Assembly: GCA_020310875.1 (NCBI GenBank)
Contig: CM035433.1
Span: 109,651,293 to 109,715,292 of the forward strand
Origin: Ceratopteris richardii
Lineage: Eukaryota; Streptophyta; Polypodiopsida; Polypodiales; Pteridaceae
Reading direction: 5' to 3'
DNA: 64,000 nucleotides
Part shown: piece after piece, positions 59,174 through 64,000 of the stretch
Numbering within the stretch: position 1 is the first letter of the stretch
Layout: every line of letters begins with the position of its first letter
Translations under genes and position numbers: made by a program
The notes under the pieces: generated by a model
The model's input: only the letters and a program-made list of their open reading frames with translations
What the model was told of the DNA's origin: nothing
Database searches by the model: none

Positions 59174-60418
59174 ATGGCTAAAAGCAGTGATTTATTTTGT
59201 ATGTTGGCTGTTGAGGACAAGTTGGATGGTACAAATTACCCATTGTGGGCTTATATGATGCGACATGTATTGGTTGCAAAAGGATTGTCGAACATTGTGT
59301 AGGGTGTTCAAAACATCCTATTACACTTGCCAATATAGGTATTTAAGCTAATGCAGATGGCATTGAAGATGCTGATATTCTTTAGATTCCTTTTCATGCT
59401 ATGATTTCTGTTGCACCTACTACAAAGAAAATTTGTTGGGATGGCAAAGATGCTTAGGCACATGCATTGATAGCATTGTTTGTCAAATGTGCCATTATTC
59501 CTCACATTGCTCTTACAGAACAGCTAAGGATGCTTGGGATACACTTACCATATTTTACCAAGCTAAGAATGAGGCCCGCGTTGCTTACCTTTGAAAATAG
59601 TTGGAGAGTGACCATATGAATGAAGGTGCATTAGCCAAGATTGGCTTGGTTGTGAAATTTGTTGATGAAAAATGTACAATTCATGATCCAACAAATGATG
59701 ATGTGATTATTGTTTCTGGCATTTTATGTCATGGGTTATATAAGCTCATAGACTATTAAAAATCTATGAATGATTCAACATGTGCAATACATGATTCTTA
59801 GGCTATGTCAGATGCAAAGCTTTGGCATGCATGCTTTGGTCATCTAAATTATGCTAGTTTGTTACACCTAAAGAAATTTGAAATGGTGTCTTCTTTGCCC
59901 AAACTTGAAGCACCTAGAAAACATGTCTATGAAGGCTATATTTTGGGCAAAATGCAGTGTTACTCCTTTTCAAAAGATGGTTCAGTTCGAGCTACTCAAA
60001 AATTGCAGCTTGTTCGTAGTGATGTCTATGGTCCTATGCAAACACCCTCTTTTGGAAACTATCTTTACTTCGTGACTTTCGTTGCTGATTTTTCCACGTA
60101 TGCATGGGTATATCCATTGAAAGAAAAGTCTAAAGTGTTCATATGCTTCAAATAGTTTTTGGTTCTGGTTGAAAATCTAGCAACATGTAAAATGGGCACC
60201 CTCCCATTTTACATGCCTTCTAACTTTAATGCATTTCTAACTGAATGTGGTGTAAAACATCAGTGTATACTGCCATATGCACCTCAATAGAATGGAGTTG
60301 CTAAATCGAAGAGCAGTTCACTCATGGAGATGGCGAGGTGTATGGTCAAGAGTGGGGCTTTACCACATCGTTTGTGGCTTGAGGCTCTCATGTGTGCAGC
60401 ATATGTACTTAAAAGGGT
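59174..60418 (+). pseudogene. Copia-4 gag-integrase remnant
   Basis: ATG 59174 opens MAKSSDLFCMLAVEDKLDG and then NYPLWAYMMRHVLVAKGL, a copia Gag start, closed by a stop at about 59300. Broken Gag continues (DAWDTLTIFYQAKNEAR near 59530). Nucleocapsid and protease are missing. From 59805 come GAG-pre-integrase LWHACFGHLNYASL and integrase LVRSDVYGPMQ, FVADFSTYAWVYP, LPYAPQ-stop-NGVAK and LWLEALMCAAYVLKR. Several stops; the Glu of the integrase triad is not kept (GVAKSKS). Confidence 0.85.
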
Positions 60419-60900
60419 CGAGAAAGAAACTTTATGGCATGCTATAGTTTTGAAAAAAGGGATCCCTAAAGAGTTGTTGTAAGTTAACAAGTAACCCAAT
60501 GCATGCCCAAGTTTACACTTATCTACATTAAATTATGAAATTCAAAAGGACTTACAATTCTAAATTTGTAACCTGCAATTATGGTAAGAGTGATTAAGTC
60601 GATTAAAATTATGTTTTCATAGCCTTTAAAGGAATTTGTCAAAGGTGAAATTCAAAATTATTAGCCGATCCATAGACCTAGGAATTTGAGATATTAATGA
60701 GAAATCTCATGGGTAGCTACCTAAATATTCACAAAAAAAGGGATCTTAAGACAAAGTGTAATCAAAATCATATCGTTACAAATTGGTTAAGTAATAAAAA
60801 ATAGACCTTAAATATGAGGAATTTAAGTATCTTAGAAATATATTGGGTTTCTTTTGAAAACCTTAGAGACGATACATGGATGTTTCCTTCTATCAAAAGG
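60419..60900. mobile_element. Insert of about 480 bp within the Copia-4 integrase
   Basis: Integrase sequence breaks off after AAYVLKR and resumes at NPTKPLQSITPCEAWHG near 60915. The AT-rich insert has no known protein. I could not define exact ends or a target duplication. Confidence 0.5.
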
Positions 60901-61084
60901 TTTTTAGAGCTTCCAAATCCCACTAAACCACTGCAGTCTATCACTCCATGTGAGGCTTGGCATGGTTGCAATCCACCTATTGCTCATCTGCATGTTTTTG
61001 GTTGTCTAGCATATGCATTAGTGTCTAAACAACATCACAAAAAATTGGATGATAAAGCAGTAAAATGTATTTTTGTTGGACTCA
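60901..61084 (+). pseudogene. Copia-4 integrase C-terminal piece
   Basis: Reads NPTKPLQSITPCEAWHG, AHLHVFGCLAYALV and DDKAVKCIFVGL, the usual end of a copia integrase, then stops at the LINE border. Confidence 0.85.
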
Positions 61085-61339
61085 TCTTATTCCACTTCTT
61101 TAGAAGATGAAGAGGTAAATAATAATCTCTCAACTAATGAAGTCTTCATTGAGAAACTCAATAAGAGTGATGAAGAACATATGACTAAAATTCATTCTAA
61201 ACACAACCATGCTGTTGATATTAATATGATAACGGATGAGGAAATGATTCTTACAAAAGAGAAAGGTAAGGCTAAAAGAAAAGAGGTTGTAAGAAACTCT
61301 AACTCAATGTTTAAGGCCCCTAAGAATCTCAAAAAGTAA
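61085..61339 (+). pseudogene. LINE G ORF1 C-terminal piece
   Basis: An acidic then Lys-rich frame (TKEKGKAKRKEVVRNSN) ending 48 bases before the endonuclease start. The assignment to ORF1 rests on position only; no nucleic-acid-binding motif is visible. Confidence 0.45.
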
Positions 61340-61386
61340 TTTCCTCTGTTCTAGTTTTGGCTCTTTCCTGAATTGAGTTTTCTTAT

Positions 61387-62398
61387 GGATTCAATCAAAA
61401 TTATCTCGCTCAACACTAAAGGAATTAGTGACCCTGTTTAGGGGAAAGTGTTAAATAATTAGATTAAAGATATTTCCTTTTGTTCGAGATTTTATTGGTT
61501 TACAGGAACTTAAGGTAGGAGGCTTCAACCTTAAAGAAAATCTAAAGATTATCTCCAGCAATTACTCTTGGTACTGTACGAGCCACACTGGTAAAGGAGG
61601 TGCAACTCTTGGTATAATTTCTAATCTGAATCATCTTGTTGAGGAAGTGAGGGTGAGTAACACAGAGCAATGAATTGCTATCAAATGTAAGGATTCTATT
61701 AATTTTAACTTGATCTCTGTCTATGCTGCCAATAATGCAACTGACAGAACCAAGTGCTAGGAGGAAATTTCCAAGATTTCTAGGGATATTATGCGGATGG
61801 GTGATTTAATATGGTCACTAACCCTCTTGATAGATGAGGCAAGAGAGATGACATCCTTTGTGGTAAAGAAAAAGAGTCCTCATATAACATGATCAATGTG
61901 CATAATTTGCTTGATATGTCTGTTAACATTGGTTATTCTTGTTCTAATAGAAGCTCTAATAATTTTCTTTCTGCTAGACTTGATAGATTCTACATGAATG
62001 TGACTAGCTATCAAGAACTTTGGAATAGCAGATGTGAGCTTGATCCTTCCCTTTAACTTTTTGATCATTCTCCCCTCATGATTAAAATGTTTAGTAATAA
62101 CCCTCAGTATAAAGCTCGTTGGCCTCATTTAGATTACTATTTACTCAAGATTCCTACTGTTAAAACTCAGATTGAAGAAAGTTTAAACAATCACTTTGCC
62201 AAAGGTATCTTCCCCTTTTTGGCTTGGGAGATGGCTATCAAAGATGTTCAGAAGGTTCTCACCACCTTCAAAAGCAAGGCCAAGGCTATTAGGAATACTA
62301 GAATAATGATGATTATGAAAGAGATTAAGAGCATCAAGTGTTCTAATCTTTGCAACATTGTTATAGTCAGAAGGTCCTTGAGCTGTAATAAATATTAA
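61387..62398 (+). pseudogene. LINE G endonuclease (APE-type)
   Basis: ATG 61387 starts MDSIKIISLNTKGI, the conserved L1 endonuclease start. FIGLQELKVGGFNLKEN with the catalytic Glu follows near 61490, then SHTGKGGATLGIISN and NFNLISVYAANNATDR. Stops at 61435 and beyond and at least two frame changes make it inactive. Confidence 0.85.
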
Positions 62399-62605
62399 GG
62401 TATGAGGATTACTTCTTAGCTAGTGGTGCCCTTGTCATGTCTAGAGAATTCTAGGCTGGTAAAGTTGACAAACCTAACAAGCACATGCTTGATTTAATGA
62501 GAAAACAGAAAGCTAGATATTTTAGTCTTTTGCTTAAGAAACGTTCTAGTGGTTATGCCACTCTTATTAAGGAGAACTTGCAAGAGGCCTTAGGGTTCTT
62601 TACAA

Positions 62606-63768
62606 ATGTTTTCTCTATGCCTCCCAAGGGAGGGGAGGAGTTCTAGAGCCACTATTGCTCTTAAAAGGAAGAAAATGATTCCTCAAAGCTTGGATTCCCT
62701 CCTGGATCTCCCCCTCTCCACCGATGAGGTTAGAGAAACCATATGTAAATTGAAGCCCTGTAAGTCTCCTAGTCATGATGGTATTCCCAATGAATTCTTT
62801 CAAGAGCTTAAGAAAACTCTGGTGCCCATTATTCTCTTGATCTGGCAAGAAGCCATTAGAAGAGGTACTTTGTCTACCTTCATCAACACTAGAGTGATTA
62901 AACTTGTTCACAAAAATGGCCTAATGATGACCTCAAAAATGGGAGACCAATCTCTTGTCTGACTTCTTTGTACAAAATTTATGTTGCCACCCTTCTTAGA
63001 AGGTTGAGTCCCCTTATGGACTGTATTATCCGCCCTGAGCAAAAAAGATTTATAAAAGGTAGATATATCTTGGATGCCATTATCTCCTTATGGAAAGATC
63101 TTGACTTTGCTAAAGAAACCAATCTACACACCTTTTTCTTCAAGGTTGACTTTGACAAAGCCTATGATAGAGTAGAGTGGGATTTCATTCTTCAATCTTT
63201 GCATGATATTGGGGCTGGAAAAAGATTTATCGAATTCACTAATATCCTCTTTGGGAATGCTTACTCTAGGATTGCTATGAATGGCCATTTGTTTGCCCCT
63301 TTCAAGCTTTGTAGATCTATTAGACAAGGTTGCCCCCTAGCCCCCCTTCTTTTTGCCATAAGTAGTGATGCCTTAGGTTGGCTAGTTAAAGATTGTATTG
63401 ATCAAGAATCTATTCAAGGTATTAAGAGCCCTAATACCCCCTCCCATCTCTGCCTTTAGATGTTTGCTGATGATACTAACATGATTGTCAGAGCTGATAA
63501 TTCTTCTGCTGATAATTTCCTTAATTGTCTTAACCTTTTTTGCAGTGCTAGTGGCTCTATTGTCAACTACAGAAAAACTGGGTTCTATTCTTCTATTAAT
63601 AACATTCTTGACAGTGTCAAATTGGCAAGTTGTGAGATCATCAAGGAAGGGACCATATTCGGATTACTAGGTATTCCTATGGGCTTTAATGTGACTAAAG
63701 AGCAAAGATGGACATGGGTTATGGATAAGTTTAGAAACAAGATTGACTTTCAACAAAATATTTCTTAA
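62606..63768 (+). pseudogene. LINE G reverse transcriptase
   Basis: Three frame segments: LPLSTDEVRETICKLKPCKS, SHDGIPNEFFQ near 62700-62800; FFFKVDFDKAYDRVEWD near 63130-63190; IRQGCPLAPLLFAISSDAL near 63320; then TAG at 63457 and MFADDTNMIVRADNSSAD with the catalytic FADD. LLGIPMGFNVTKEQRWTWV is near 63665. It continues out of frame to the end of the window (RRFLWGGAKAPKVSW near 63870). All key RT residues survive but the frame is broken. Confidence 0.9.
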
Positions 63769-64000
63769 ATAAGTTTATTCTAAAGCATTACATTCTACCC
63801 TCTCTAACCTATTTTCTGGCTTGCTGGTAGCCTACCAAAAAGCAACTGTCTCAAGCCATCTCCCTTGCCAGGAGATTCCTCTAGGGTGGTGCTAAAGCTC
63901 CAAAAGTTTCTTGGAGTATTTGTTGCATGAGAAAGCATGAGGGAGGTCTGGGCTTGTTTTGTCCTTCTAGGATGACCACCCAACTGGTAGCCAAGTGGAT

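Larger units (their letters stand above)
58588..61084 (+). mobile_element. Copia-4: decayed plus-strand copia, cut by a LINE
   Basis: A short LTR, primer binding site, Gag start, GAG-pre-integrase and integrase follow in order, then homology stops where the LINE begins. Reverse transcriptase, RNase H and 3' LTR are not in the window. It is a different family from Copia-1 and Copia-2, with a 232-bp LTR. Confidence 0.85.
61085..64000 (+). mobile_element. LINE G: L1-type retrotransposon, runs off the window
   Basis: 5'-truncated in ORF1 (border with Copia-4 near 61085). Order: ORF1 C-terminal piece, endonuclease, reverse transcriptase, start of the C-terminal region. Many stops, but all parts are collinear with LINE C where they overlap. 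Confidence 0.9.

Overview
This is a gene-poor, transposon-dense stretch of a plant nuclear genome. The evidence for a plant is the Ty1/copia and Ty3/gypsy retrotransposons primed by initiator-Met tRNA, the L1-type LINEs with a zf-RVT tail, the CACTA (En/Spm) DNA transposons with plant-specific TNP2/DUF4218/DUF4216 and Ptta/En/Spm domains, and a fragment of a plant CDPK-related kinase. AT-rich sequence, large dinucleotide and tetranucleotide arrays and nested insertions suggest a large repetitive genome. I cannot name the lineage. I see no intact host gene, no tRNA or rRNA gene and no CRISPR array.

Layout. 1-15116: a minus-strand copia element (Copia-1) whose 5' LTR is split by a 9.1-kb CACTA transposon (CACTA-1, 5520-14630, 3-bp duplication gca). 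15117-18010: repetitive filler, then a decayed gypsy reverse transcriptase. 19150-33850: a graveyard of L1-type LINE copies on both strands, including one 774-codon open reading frame, plus short SINE-like elements that share the LINE 3' tail. 35499-41893: a complete plus-strand copia (Copia-2) with matching LTRs and a 5-bp duplication, but five in-frame stops. 41900-44671: an internally deleted minus-strand copia (Copia-3). 47059-47346: a frameshifted kinase fragment. 47540-58110: a minus-strand LTR element with paired LTRs but no recognisable gag-pol, holding a second CACTA element (CACTA-2, 50288-54719, duplication cca). 58588-61084: a decayed plus-strand copia (Copia-4), broken by a plus-strand LINE that runs off the window end.

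The most interesting object is CACTA-1. It keeps terminal inverted repeats, arrays of a short palindromic GCGACG motif inside both ends, and a minus-strand gene that can be read through seven exons with GT-AG introns and consistent phase (981 nt, 326 residues), related to the En/Spm second protein. Its catalytic transposase gene is on the other strand and is gutted: only a leader exon and the DUF4218/DUF4216 C-terminal part remain. The two genes are interleaved, each lying partly inside the other. Introns and spacers of both CACTA elements are swollen with TG/TATG microsatellites. CACTA-2 is a related family with a similar subterminal motif, a 90-nt near-perfect hairpin and a triplicated exon-like unit. 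If a full-length transposase exists elsewhere in the genome, CACTA-1 could supply the DNA-binding partner and be moved in trans; that is inference.
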